From: JACVRW01 sp963733885
Lineage (GTDB): Bacteria; Actinomycetota; Thermoleophilia; Solirubrobacterales; Thermoleophilaceae
Assembly: GCA_963733885.1 (NCBI GenBank)
Contig: CAVTES010000008.1
Coordinates: forward strand, 186,001 to 250,000
Direction: 5' to 3'
Length of the DNA stretch: 64,000 bases
The position numbers and the translations under genes were made by a program. The notes beneath the pieces are model-generated. The model was not told where the DNA came from. It worked only from the letters and a program-made list of their open reading frames with translations, and searched no databases. Positions 42,853 to 49,854 of the stretch are shown here, piece after piece; within the stretch, counting starts at the first letter, position 1, and each line of letters starts with the position of its first letter.

Positions 42853-42858
42853 ACTCTA
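42853..42858 (-). promoter_or_regulatory. Leaderless -10 box (TAGAGT)
   Basis: Minus-strand TAGAGT ends 9 nt before ATG 42843 of the GlpA-like gene. Confidence 0.4.
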
Positions 42859-42908
42859 TTGCGCGCGCCCGGCAGGAGCGGCCGGCCTCCAGGCGGAGGG
42901 ATCGGGCG

Positions 42909-42959
42909 ATGTTGAAGGAGTTCCGCGAGTTCATCCTGCGCGGCAACCTGGTGACCTGA
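42909..42959 (+). pseudogene. mscL: 5' relic of mscL (large-conductance mechanosensitive channel)
   Basis: ATG 42909 opens a 16-codon frame reading MLKEFREFILRGNLVT before TGA. This is the conserved amphipathic N-terminus of MscL (family pattern MLKxFKEFxxRGNVVD). The pore helices that must follow are missing. The fragment sits between the divergent GlpA-like gene and the LLM gene, so it is either a deletion relic or a very short truncated gene. Confidence 0.6.
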
Positions 42960-43042
42960 GCCGGAAGTTCGGCGTCAGCTTCCCGAGCGGCCAGGCGCCC
43001 AGACACCGGGAAGGTGCGCGCGAAGTGACGACTCAAGTCACT

Positions 43043-43810
43043 CTAGTCGAGCTCCTCGATTGCCTGCTCGACCTCGTTCCGAGTTGGCTGGAAGCCGAGG
43101 TCGGTCAGACACCAGGTGGCGCCCGCGGCGATCCACGGCGCGGGGTCCGTGCCGGGCGGGTTGGCGACGACGAGCTCGAACGGGCCCGAGCTCGCGCGCA
43201 GGGCGTCCACCTCCGACGCCAGCGCCGCTAGCCCGTTCGGGTCCGGAAGGTCGATGGGAAAGAGGCCGTCGTAGCGCGCGGCCCGGCGCAGCGGACGCCG
43301 GTTGGGCCAGCGAGCGGCCACCCAGACGGGGATGCGCGGACGCTGCAGCGGGCGGGGCTCGAAGCCGCCGCCCCAGTAGGCGAGCAGGCGCTCGAGACCG
43401 TCGTCGAGCAGCCGAGCACGGGCCTTGGGGTCACCCTCCTCGCCGAAGCGGTCGGGGTCGAACTCACCGGTGCGTTCGCTGCCGAGGCCGACGCCGAGGA
43501 CCAGCCGGCCACCGCTGAGGCGGTCGAGCGTGACGGTCTCGCGGGCCAGCTGATGCGGCCGCCGACGCGGGACTGGGGTGACCATTGGGCCGATCGTCAC
43601 TCGCTCCGTCTTCATGGCCACGGCGGCGAGCGTGACCCAGGGGTCGGCAAGGGCCTTGACCGGCTCGCGATAGGCGACGTGGTCCCAGACGAAGAAACCG
43701 TCCCAGCCCCGCTGTTCGGCCTTGGCGGCAAGCTCGGCTACGAGAGCGGGCTCTGACAGCTCCTCGAAGGGAGCGAGATCGATGCCGCGCCGAGCGGTTG
43801 CGGCCGTCAC
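43043..43810 (-). CDS. LLM class flavin-dependent oxidoreductase
   Basis: A 255-residue luciferase-like/F420-type TIM-barrel protein. It starts LAPFEELSEPALVAELAAKAEQRGWDGFFVWDH, then LAAVAMKTERVTIGPMVTP, RETVTLDRLSGGRLVLGVGLG and PIDLPDP. Members use FMN or coenzyme F420, the latter common in actinobacteria. It is shorter at the C-terminus than typical (about 300) but ends cleanly. GTG 43810 overlaps the PspC stop as GTGA, suggesting coupling. Substrate unknown. Confidence 0.9.
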   Translation of the reverse strand: MTAATARRGIDLAPFEELSEPALVAELAAKAEQRGWDGFFVWDHVAYREPVKALADPWVTLAAVAMKTERVTIGPMVTPVPRRRPHQLARETVTLDRLSGGRLVLGVGLGSERTGEFDPDRFGEEGDPKARARLLDDGLERLLAYWGGGFEPRPLQRPRIPVWVAARWPNRRPLRRAARYDGLFPIDLPDPNGLAALASEVDALRASSGPFELVVANPPGTDPAPWIAAGATWCLTDLGFQPTRNEVEQAIEELD

Positions 43811-44022
43811 TCGCTCGGCATGAGGATCCAGAGGGCGACGTAGGCGAGGATCTGGGGGCCCGGCAGGAGCATCGAGAGGATGAAGAGGAGGCGCGCAACG
43901 TTGGGCGAAACGCCAAACCGCTGCGCGAGCCCGACGAGCACGCCGGCGACGATGCGCCCCCGCCCGGGCCGGACGAGCCCGCGCCCCGCCATGCCCTGCT
44001 GAACCGAACCCTTGTTAGCCAC
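43807..44022 (-). CDS. PspC domain protein
   Basis: A 71-residue PspC protein: RIVAGVLVGLAQRFGVSPNVARLLF, then a membrane helix FILSMLLPGPQILAYVALWI and end LMPSE. The start at GTG 44022 has AAGGAG 5 nt upstream; upstream in-frame ATGs add nothing conserved. PspC proteins link envelope stress to the phage-shock response. It overlaps the LLM gene start. Confidence 0.9.
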   Translation of the reverse strand: MANKGSVQQGMAGRGLVRPGRGRIVAGVLVGLAQRFGVSPNVARLLFILSMLLPGPQILAYVALWILMPSE

Positions 44023-44081
44023 CAATGCTCCTTGAACCGCCCACCCCATCGAGTATGGCGTCCCTATCATCTGGAGCCCTC

Positions 44082-44170
44082 GGAGGGGTGCCGGAGCGGT
44101 TGAACGGGGCGGTCTCGAAAACCGTTGTGGGCCTTACGGTCCACCGAGGGTTCGAATCCCTCCCCCTCCG
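44082..44170 (+). tRNA. tRNA-Ser (anticodon CGA)
   Basis: An 89-nt type II tRNA. Acceptor GGAGGGG pairs with CCCCTCC, the anticodon loop is CTCGAAA (anticodon CGA, reads UCG), with a long variable arm and T-loop GGTTCGAATCC. Its 3' end is the likely attachment site of the integrative element to the right; an IS66 element sits one base beyond it. Confidence 0.97.
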
Positions 44171-44178
44171 CTGAAGTG
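44171..44178. repeat. Target-site duplication of the IS66 element, left copy (CTGAAGTG)
   Basis: CTGAAGTG at 44171-44178 recurs exactly at 45737-45744. Eight bp is the duplication length of IS66 elements. Confidence 0.9.
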
Positions 44179-45736
44179 GTAACCGTTCAGTTCTGGGCTA
44201 CATAACCAGGAGTCCGTTGGTCTGTCGCCGAATTTGTCGGTGTGGAGCGTGTCGAGGCGGAGGCGATCTACGGCGGCGGGCGTGAGCGCTGTGTGGAGTT
44301 CATTCTGGAGTTGGCTGCGTCGGTGGAGCGGTTGGCGTGTGCTGGTGAGGGGCTCGAGGAGCGTGTCCGTCGGCTGGAGTCTGAGGCGCGGCGGGACTCG
44401 CGCACGAGCTCGGCGCCGCCGTCGCAGGATCCGCCCAAGACGCGCCAGCAGCGGCGGGCGGAGGCGCGTGCGAGGGCGAAGGAGTTGTTGGCCCGGGAGG
44501 GCGCCGAGCGCAAGGCGGGCGCGCAGGAGGGCCATCGAGGCGCGGGCCGCAAGCTCGCGCCGGAGGATCAGGTCGATGAGATCGTCGAGCACTACCCGGA
44601 CAGCTGCCGCGGTTGTGGTCACGAGTTCAGCGAGGCTGAGCGCCGGCCGGATGGCCGGTTCGGGCGCCACCAGGTGGCGGAGCTGCCGCCGATCAGTGTG
44701 CTTTGGTCGAGCATCGCACGCAGCGGCTGCGTTGCCCGGACTGCCGTGCCGAGACGACGGCCGCGTTGCCGGCCGGGATCGGGTCGTCGGCGTTCGGGCC
44801 GCGGCTGCGGGCGGCGATCGTGACGTTGACCGCGCGCAACCGGATCTCGCGCCGCGCGGCCAGCGAGCTCGCGGCCGAGCTGTTCGGCGCTCGGCTGTCG
44901 AGCGGCAGCGTGGACGCGATCTGCCGGCACGCCTCAGACGCGCTCGCCGGCCCGTATGACGGGCTGCGGGACTGGGTCCTCGGCCAGGCCGCGCTACACG
45001 TCGACGAGACGGGCTGGCGGACCGCCGGCGATTCGCGTGCGCTGTGGGCCGCGACCACCGCAGGCGCGTCGCTTTTTCAGATCGCCGAGCACTGCAACCG
45101 CGAGCAGTTCGACGAGCTGATCGGCGCGTTCTCGGGCATCATCGTGTCCGACCGCTGGCCCGGCTATGAGCACCTCGATCCGCACCAACGGCAGGTCTGC
45201 TGGTCACACCTGCAGCGCGACTTCCGTCGCCACAGCGAAGGACTCGCCGAGCAGCAGACCTTCGGCGAGCGCGGACTCGAGCTGACCGGCCGCGTGTTCG
45301 CCGCCTGGCGCGCCTACCAGCACCAGCACCACGACCACGCACGCCTCCAAGCCGACGTGGCGCCGATCCAGTCAGAGCTGCGCACGCTGCTCCAAGACGC
45401 CGCTCGCAACAGCAAGCGCACGCGGCTGCACCGCCGCTTTGCCAACAACCTGCTCAAGGTCTGGCCCGCGCTGTGGACCTTCACCAGCCACCCCACCGTC
45501 GAGCCGACCAACAACCCCGCCGAGCGCGCCCTGCGCGGCCCGGTCATCCACCGAAAACTCTCGCACGGCACCCGCACAAACGACGGCGAACGATTCGCCG
45601 AGCGTGCGCTCTCCGCCGCCGCGACCCGCCGCCAACAGAGACGCTCGCTGTTCGACTACCTAACCCAACTGCTCACCGCCCACAGCCGCGGCGACCCACT
45701 CCCCACGCTCACCTGACCCAGGACTGAACGGTTACC
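44179..45736 (+). mobile_element. IS66-family insertion sequence (single transposase gene, ISBst12-like)
   Basis: A 1,558-bp element flanked by a perfect 8-bp duplication CTGAAGTG. Its terminal inverted repeats start GTAACCGTTCAGT and match at 17-18 of 18 positions (44179 onwards against 45719-45736). GTAA ends are typical of IS66. Only the large transposase is present; no tnpA or tnpB genes, as in the ISBst12 subgroup. It landed directly behind a tRNA-Ser and between that tRNA and the integrase, so it came later than the integrative element. The perfect duplication argues for recent insertion. Confidence 0.92.
44242..45716 (+). CDS. IS66-family transposase, with a -1 frame change
   Basis: The N-terminal part starts at GTG 44242: a coiled-coil-like region (LEERVRRLESEARRDSR), basic stretch and first zinc knuckle CRGCGHEF. 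At 44702-44704 (TTT) the frame must go back one base, after which VEHRTQRLRCPDCRAET gives the second zinc pair. The catalytic domain follows: ALHVDETGWR (first D), SDRWPGYEHL (second D) and PTNNPAERALRGPVIHRK (E). The end is a normal IS66 C-terminus. Joined length about 490 residues, as expected. The shift could be programmed, a mutation or an error; if fixed it is inactive. Confidence 0.87.
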
Positions 45737-45744
45737 TGAAGTGT
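45737..45744. repeat. Target-site duplication of the IS66 element, right copy (CTGAAGTG)
   Basis: Identical to 44171-44178 and directly adjacent to the right inverted repeat. Confidence 0.9.
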
Positions 45745-45853
45745 GCGGTTTGCAGGCCTTTTTTGGCGTCGATTTCGCGTCGTTGGTCGACCCCAGGCGG
45801 CCCCTCTCGACCCCAGAAAAGGGCCGATTTGTGCAGCGCAGTGCAGCGCACCC

Positions 45854-47014
45854 TCACGCGGGACCCCCTCCGACGGAGCGTTCCAGGTAGCTGTCGAGGA
45901 GGCCCGCGGCCTCCTTCTCCGAGCCGGGGAAGAGGTGGCCGTAGCGGTCGAGCGTGATGGTCACCGAGGCGTGGCCGAGGAAGGTGGAGAGGGCCTTGGC
46001 GTTGACGCCGGCGGCGATCATCAGCGAGGCGAAGGTGTGCCGGCACTCGTGGAGGCCGATCGGTTCGAGGCCCGCCGCTCGCCACGTCCGTGTGGCCCGC
46101 TGGCTGAGCGACTGATTCGAGAACGGGCGACCGTTCGGTCGTCCCAAGAAGAGGCCGCCGCGGCGCCCGCGAGCGAGGCGGTGCTCAAGGAGGTGCTTCC
46201 TCAGCGCGGAGGGGACGGGGACCGTGCGCCGGCCGGACCGACTCTTGGGCGCCACCCGACCAGCCACGGGGTCCCAGCTCCATTGGACCCTGATGACGTC
46301 GGAGTCGAGGTCGACGAGCTCGTCGGTTAGGGCCTGCAGCTCGCCGGAGCGGAGACCGGCATACATGGCAGTGGCCCAGACGGCGCGGTCTCGCCGCGGT
46401 ACAGTGGCGATGAGCTGCGCGGCCTCGGCGGGCGCTGCGATCCGCTCCCGCTTGCCACGGACCGCGGGCAGCTGGACGCCGGCGGTCGAGTTGACGGCAA
46501 CCTCGTCGAGGGCGAGCGCCTGGCGGTAGATCGCCCGCAGCAGCAACAGCGAGTTGCGTACAGTGCTGGCGCCTACACCGTCAGACATCATCCGGTTGAC
46601 AAGCCGCTGCACATCGGAGCGGCGAATGTCGTTGAGCTTGGCGGCGCCGAGCGCCGGCAGGAGGCGGGCGCGGAGCGACTGCTCGTATCCGCGCAGCACC
46701 GAGGGCTTGTAGACGTCGCCGGAGCGGTTGCGGATGATGCCGGCCTCAGCGGCGGCGAGCCACTCGTCGGCAGCCTGCCGGAGCGTGACGCCACCGGCCG
46801 CGCGGAGCGTGCCGTGTCGGAGGCCGACGAGGGCACCGTAGCGCCACCCCCTGGCCGCGGCGAGCGTGGGGAAGGTGCGGGTGAGACGCTTGCGGTCGCG
46901 CGGGCTCCAAGCCTGGGCCTGGTACGTAGGCGCGCAGCGACAGCGCCCACCGGAGCGGCTCGGACAAGAGCGCGCGTGGCGGAGCGAGATGTCCTCAGGA
47001 AGGCGCTTGGCCAT
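45854..47014 (-). CDS. Tyrosine recombinase/integrase of an integrative element
   Basis: A 386-residue integrase from ATG 47014, with AAGGAG 8 nt upstream. Residues about 75-165 form the SAM-like core-binding domain (TLRQAADEWLAAAEAG..., PSVLRGYEQSLRARLLP). The catalytic domain shows Arg in AMYAGLRSGELQAL, the HxxR in GLHECRHTFASLM, His in FLGHASVTI and the nucleophile Tyr in LDRYGHLFPGSEKEA. All catalytic residues are intact. The N-terminus carries a Cys-rich arm-binding segment. It points at the tRNA-Ser(CGA) end, the likely att site. Excisionase-like gene lies upstream. Confidence 0.95.
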   Translation of the reverse strand: MAKRLPEDISLRHARSCPSRSGGRCRCAPTYQAQAWSPRDRKRLTRTFPTLAAARGWRYGALVGLRHGTLRAAGGVTLRQAADEWLAAAEAGIIRNRSGDVYKPSVLRGYEQSLRARLLPALGAAKLNDIRRSDVQRLVNRMMSDGVGASTVRNSLLLLRAIYRQALALDEVAVNSTAGVQLPAVRGKRERIAAPAEAAQLIATVPRRDRAVWATAMYAGLRSGELQALTDELVDLDSDVIRVQWSWDPVAGRVAPKSRSGRRTVPVPSALRKHLLEHRLARGRRGGLFLGRPNGRPFSNQSLSQRATRTWRAAGLEPIGLHECRHTFASLMIAAGVNAKALSTFLGHASVTITLDRYGHLFPGSEKEAAGLLDSYLERSVGGGPA

Positions 47015-47061
47015 GTCCTCTCCTTGAGGTAGAAGGGTCGCGCCGAGCGTATCCCGCTCCC

Positions 47062-47295
47062 TCATGGCGCCCCCAACGTCCACTCCGCGTTTTCGTCCAA
47101 CCAGCGCTCGATTTCGCGGATCGGGATGAGCCGGAGCTTGCCGCGCCGCACGATCCTGAGCTCGGGCTGGACGTGGCGCTCGAACGAGTTGATCGACACG
47201 CCGAGAGCACGGGCCGCCTCGGCGCGGGTGATGGCGAGGCGGTGCGCCGGCGCGTGACGCTCGCGCCCGTCTGCCGATGTCGTGAGTCTCGCCAT
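47062..47295 (-). CDS. Excisionase-like helix-turn-helix protein
   Basis: A 77-residue protein. The winged-helix of the MerR/excisionase type reads AITRAEAARALGVSINSFERHV, then RIVRRGKLRLIPIREIERWLDEN. It precedes the integrase on the same strand with 47 nt between. Such small proteins set the direction of recombination and bend DNA. Start ATG 47295; the upstream intergenic region (47296-47518) shows no other gene. Confidence 0.85.
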   Translation of the reverse strand: MARLTTSADGRERHAPAHRLAITRAEAARALGVSINSFERHVQPELRIVRRGKLRLIPIREIERWLDENAEWTLGAP

Positions 47296-47518
47296 CTCGT
47301 CTCGTCTTGCAGGATGCCCTCACCCCTAGAGAGGGGTGCAGGGGCGAAAACGGCCCCCCCCGCCCTTAGCTATGGATGGGCTTCGTCGCCGCCGTTGTCC
47401 CTCCGCCCTAACAGACGTACGAGCGCAAAAACCGGCCCCCCGGAGCGAGCCGGGGCGCGCCTACGCGCGCGCAGTGGCGGCTCGCGGGCGCGCGTGGCGT
47501 GGAGCGGCGAGAGCCCGT

Positions 47519-48079
47519 TCAGTCGAGGGGAGGCTCGAACGTCGCCCGGTCGAGCTTCAGGCTGCTCGCGAACCAGACCAGTTTGCTCTGGAGCTGGCGG
47601 GCTCCCTCGACGGCGAGCTGGGTGACCCGTTGGCCCTCGAGGAACTCCTGGTGGAGCGTCACCGGCATGTAGAGGAGGGCGAGGGTCTCCGGCAGTCCGA
47701 GCTCCTCGCTCGCGGGGAGGTACATGTAGTTGATCAACCCGTCACGCTTGCGCGCGAGCCCGGCCTTCGAGTCGTCGAGGAGCCCGGCTCCCACTAACTC
47801 CTCGAACGGTCGTAGCGGCACGAGCGACCGCACGGGGTGGGCGTAGCGGTCCGGGGCGCCCTGGGCGCGCATGGAGCAGGTCGGGGTCACGAGCATCGCG
47901 AGCCCCACCTCGAACGGCCCGGAAAGGAAGCGTCGGGTGCCGTGGCCTTCCTCCTCGACAATCTCATCGGCGGGAAGCGGGTAGGCCACCGGAATGTCGC
48001 GGAAGATATCCCCCTGGCTGAAGAGCTTGAGGCGGCTCTCGTAGTAGTCGCCGTCGTCGGGCCTGCGCTCACTCGCCAC
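47519..48079 (-). CDS. Hypothetical protein of the integrative element
   Basis: A 186-residue soluble protein. Notable segments are KLFSQGDIFRDIPVAYPLP, LAMLVTPTCSMRAQG, RSLVPLRPFEELV and LINYMYLPASEELGLPETLALLY. The TPTCSM segment looks like the start of a conserved pocket. No domain is recognised. It lies 32 nt after the stop of the helix-turn-helix gene upstream and is likely cotranscribed with it. Function unknown; the pairing with a MerR-like regulator is the main clue. Confidence 0.75.
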   Translation of the reverse strand: MASERRPDDGDYYESRLKLFSQGDIFRDIPVAYPLPADEIVEEEGHGTRRFLSGPFEVGLAMLVTPTCSMRAQGAPDRYAHPVRSLVPLRPFEELVGAGLLDDSKAGLARKRDGLINYMYLPASEELGLPETLALLYMPVTLHQEFLEGQRVTQLAVEGARQLQSKLVWFASSLKLDRATFEPPLD

Positions 48080-48111
48080 GCCTCGACGCTATCGAGCGCG
48101 GCGGCGGTATC

Positions 48112-48375
48112 TCAGCTCTCGTCGTCGCCGTGGACAATCCGACCGCGCACTGGCCGGCGCGGCTCAACGACCGGGCCGGTGTCCGCCGGCGCGAGCTGCG
48201 TGAGCATCTCCTGGCGAAGGCGTTCGACGTCCTCGAAGCGGAAGCGCCGATAGCCGGAGCCCGGCAGACGGATGGCCCGCAGGAGCCCGCGCTTCTCCCA
48301 GTTGCGCACGGTGTTCTCGTGCACGCCGAGCCGCCGGGCGGTCTCACGGACGTTCAGTTGCGTGGCTGTCGCCAT
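48112..48375 (-). CDS. MerR-like helix-turn-helix regulator (BldC-type)
   Basis: An 87-residue protein with QLNVRETARRLGVHENTVRNWEKRGLL and LPGSGYRRFRFEDVERLRQEML, the HTH_17/MerR winged fold with a short C-terminal tail. No effector domain. Its promoter overlaps a perfect inverted repeat (48420-48434), suggesting autoregulation. It precedes the hypothetical gene 47519 on the same strand. Confidence 0.88.
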   Translation of the reverse strand: MATATQLNVRETARRLGVHENTVRNWEKRGLLRAIRLPGSGYRRFRFEDVERLRQEMLTQLAPADTGPVVEPRRPVRGRIVHGDDES

Positions 48376-48404
48376 CTCGTGTCCCTCGATTCGGGTGCTG
48401 CCGC

Positions 48405-48434
48405 AGTTTACCGCTACTTGTAGACTTTGTCTAC
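48405..48434 (-). promoter_or_regulatory. Promoter with palindromic operator upstream of the helix-turn-helix gene
   Basis: On the minus strand TAGACA (48433-48428) and TAAACT (48410-48405) are separated by 17 bp, a good -35/-10 pair 30 nt before ATG 48375. GTAGAC and GTCTAC (48420-48425 and 48429-48434) form a 6-bp inverted repeat with a TTT spacer covering the -35 box, a likely operator. Confidence 0.5.
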
Positions 48435-48886
48435 TTTATCGGCTTCGCCCCAACCGCCTTGAGACCTATCGCGTCGCATCCGTCGTGCGGCCCGCTGCGC
48501 ACCGTCTGTGCCCGCCGGGTGCGATCCTCGGGCGGACGGCCCGCGGCGGGCAATGCCGTGCCCACGCCGGGCGAGGACGCTAGCCGGCTGGGGGGCAGGG
48601 AACGGGTTAGCGACCGGGGGGCCAAGTGGCGGCGGCGGCCGTCACGACTCCCGGAGCAGCAGACAGCCGCGCCGACTCACCGAATCTCATAGCCGAACCC
48701 CGAGAACTGCTCGACCTACCGACGCCCGACTCCGCCCCCACCTCCCACCATCTCCCTCCGTCCCGCCCGTTCCTGCTCTCGCCCAGCGTCGCCGCTCCGG
48801 TCACTCGATTCCGGCTTCCGAACCCTTGATCTGCATCCCTGATCTCTGCTCCGACTTCCGTTGCCGCCGCCCCGCCTCAGGCCCCA

Positions 48887-48991
48887 AGCTCACCGCCTGG
48901 GCCCACCATCAGGTTTACCTGTCAGTCGAGGAAGGGGGGTCCGGCGCGAAGCGGCGGACCCCCCTTCCTCGCTAAGCCCAGGCGGGAAGCT
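48887..48991. repeat. Large nested inverted repeat
   Basis: Inner arms 48927-48943 and 48955-48971 are perfectly complementary over 17 bp (CGAGGAAGGGGGGTCCG) with an 11-nt loop. Outer arms 48887-48902 and 48976-48991 pair at 14 of 16 positions (AGCTCACCGCCTGGGC). The two stems are coaxial apart from an asymmetric spacer on the left side. It could be an RNA structure, a terminator pair or an origin/transfer-like site. Confidence 0.8.
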
Positions 48992-49120
48992 AAGGAAACA
49001 CCCGAAGGCGGGGCGGCGGCCTGTTGCGCTCAGGGAAGAAGCCCATAGAGCGAAACAGATGGAGGGAAACACAAGGAGGGAAACAGGGTGTTCCTTGGTT
49101 CCCTTATTCCCGGGCGTGGC

Positions 49121-49345
49121 TTAGCCGCTCCTCGACCACTCCAGCCGCAATGAAGCCGTCGATCCCGTGCTGGCGGACGCCTGGTGCTCGTCACCGCAGT
49201 AGCGGGACGGACTTCCGCGCGACACTCTCCCCGCCCGATCGCAGAGAGTGCAGCTCGCATGGGGAAGGAACACTTTTGGGTCGGCCCCCGCCGGACTGCG
49301 CGGATCCAGCGTTGCGCCGCAGTCGACGGAGTGCTGGGTTTCCAC
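49121..49345 (-). CDS. Possible small zinc-ribbon protein (weak)
   Basis: A 74-codon frame from GTG 49345 shows SCTLCDRAG and SRYCGDEHQ, which could be two zinc-ligand pairs, and third codon positions are mostly G or C. No Shine-Dalgarno and no family match known to me. Overlapping frames are also open in this GC-rich DNA, so it may be chance. Confidence 0.22.
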   Translation of the reverse strand: METQHSVDCGATLDPRSPAGADPKVFLPHASCTLCDRAGRVSRGSPSRYCGDEHQASASTGSTASLRLEWSRSG

Positions 49346-49801
49346 AAAGGGAGCACTGACGCCGGCGCCGATCGCGTCTCGGACCGCTCGTGCTAATCGT
49401 CCCAGGCGGTAGTGCGAGCCATCGCGGCGGACACGACTCCTCTACCCGAACGCAGAAGTCTCGTTGGGCCGGAGCACGTGGCAAGGGGGTCTACATGGCC
49501 GCGACCGGCGAGCAGCTCGCCGACCCGAGCTCGATCACGCGATCGAGGTCTACGCGTGGCGATCGGGGCTGTATGGGCGGACGTCCCCCGATGCGCGACG
49601 ATGCGGAGTCGCCGGCTGGCCTGCGGCTGTACCGCGCCACCGCATGCGAGCACTTCGTGCTCGAGTGCGGCCGTGTCATCGGACGCGCGAGCCTGGAGTT
49701 AGCCGACGATCTTGCACCCGTACCAGGCCCAACCAGCGACGTAGGCGCGGCTTCCGGCCGGCGGCGGCGTGGCCGGCTGAGAGGCTGCGTTCCAGGCAGA
49801 A

Positions 49802-49829
49802 CGAGGGGCGGCCCGGAGGCCGCCCCTCG
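49802..49829 (-). terminator. Hairpin terminator of the LVIVD-repeat gene
   Basis: Arms 49802-49813 and 49818-49829 pair perfectly over 12 bp (CGAGGGGCGGCC) around a 4-nt loop, 26 nt after the stop of the minus-strand gene at 49855. No T-run. Confidence 0.6.
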
Positions 49830-49854
49830 CTGCGATCCCGTCACACGGTCCGGC

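Larger units (their letters stand above)
48435..49854. other. Gene-poor stretch of about 1.4 kb
   Basis: No convincing long gene is seen. It holds a nested inverted repeat (48887-48991), a weak zinc-ribbon-like small frame (49121-49345) and a terminator (49802-49829). Local composition is less uniform than in the coding parts (for example an A-rich patch near 49000-49090), consistent with acquired DNA. Confidence 0.5.

Noticed and set aside
45854..48434. Possible CRISPR or defence island near the integrase
   Set aside because: No direct-repeat array, Cas, restriction or BREX/CBASS-type gene was recognised.
49699..49854. Minus-strand frame ending AYVAGWAWYGCKIVG, in frame behind the stop of the LVIVD gene
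   Set aside because: It has no start codon and runs through the terminator hairpin; it would only be read by stop-codon read-through, for which there is no support.
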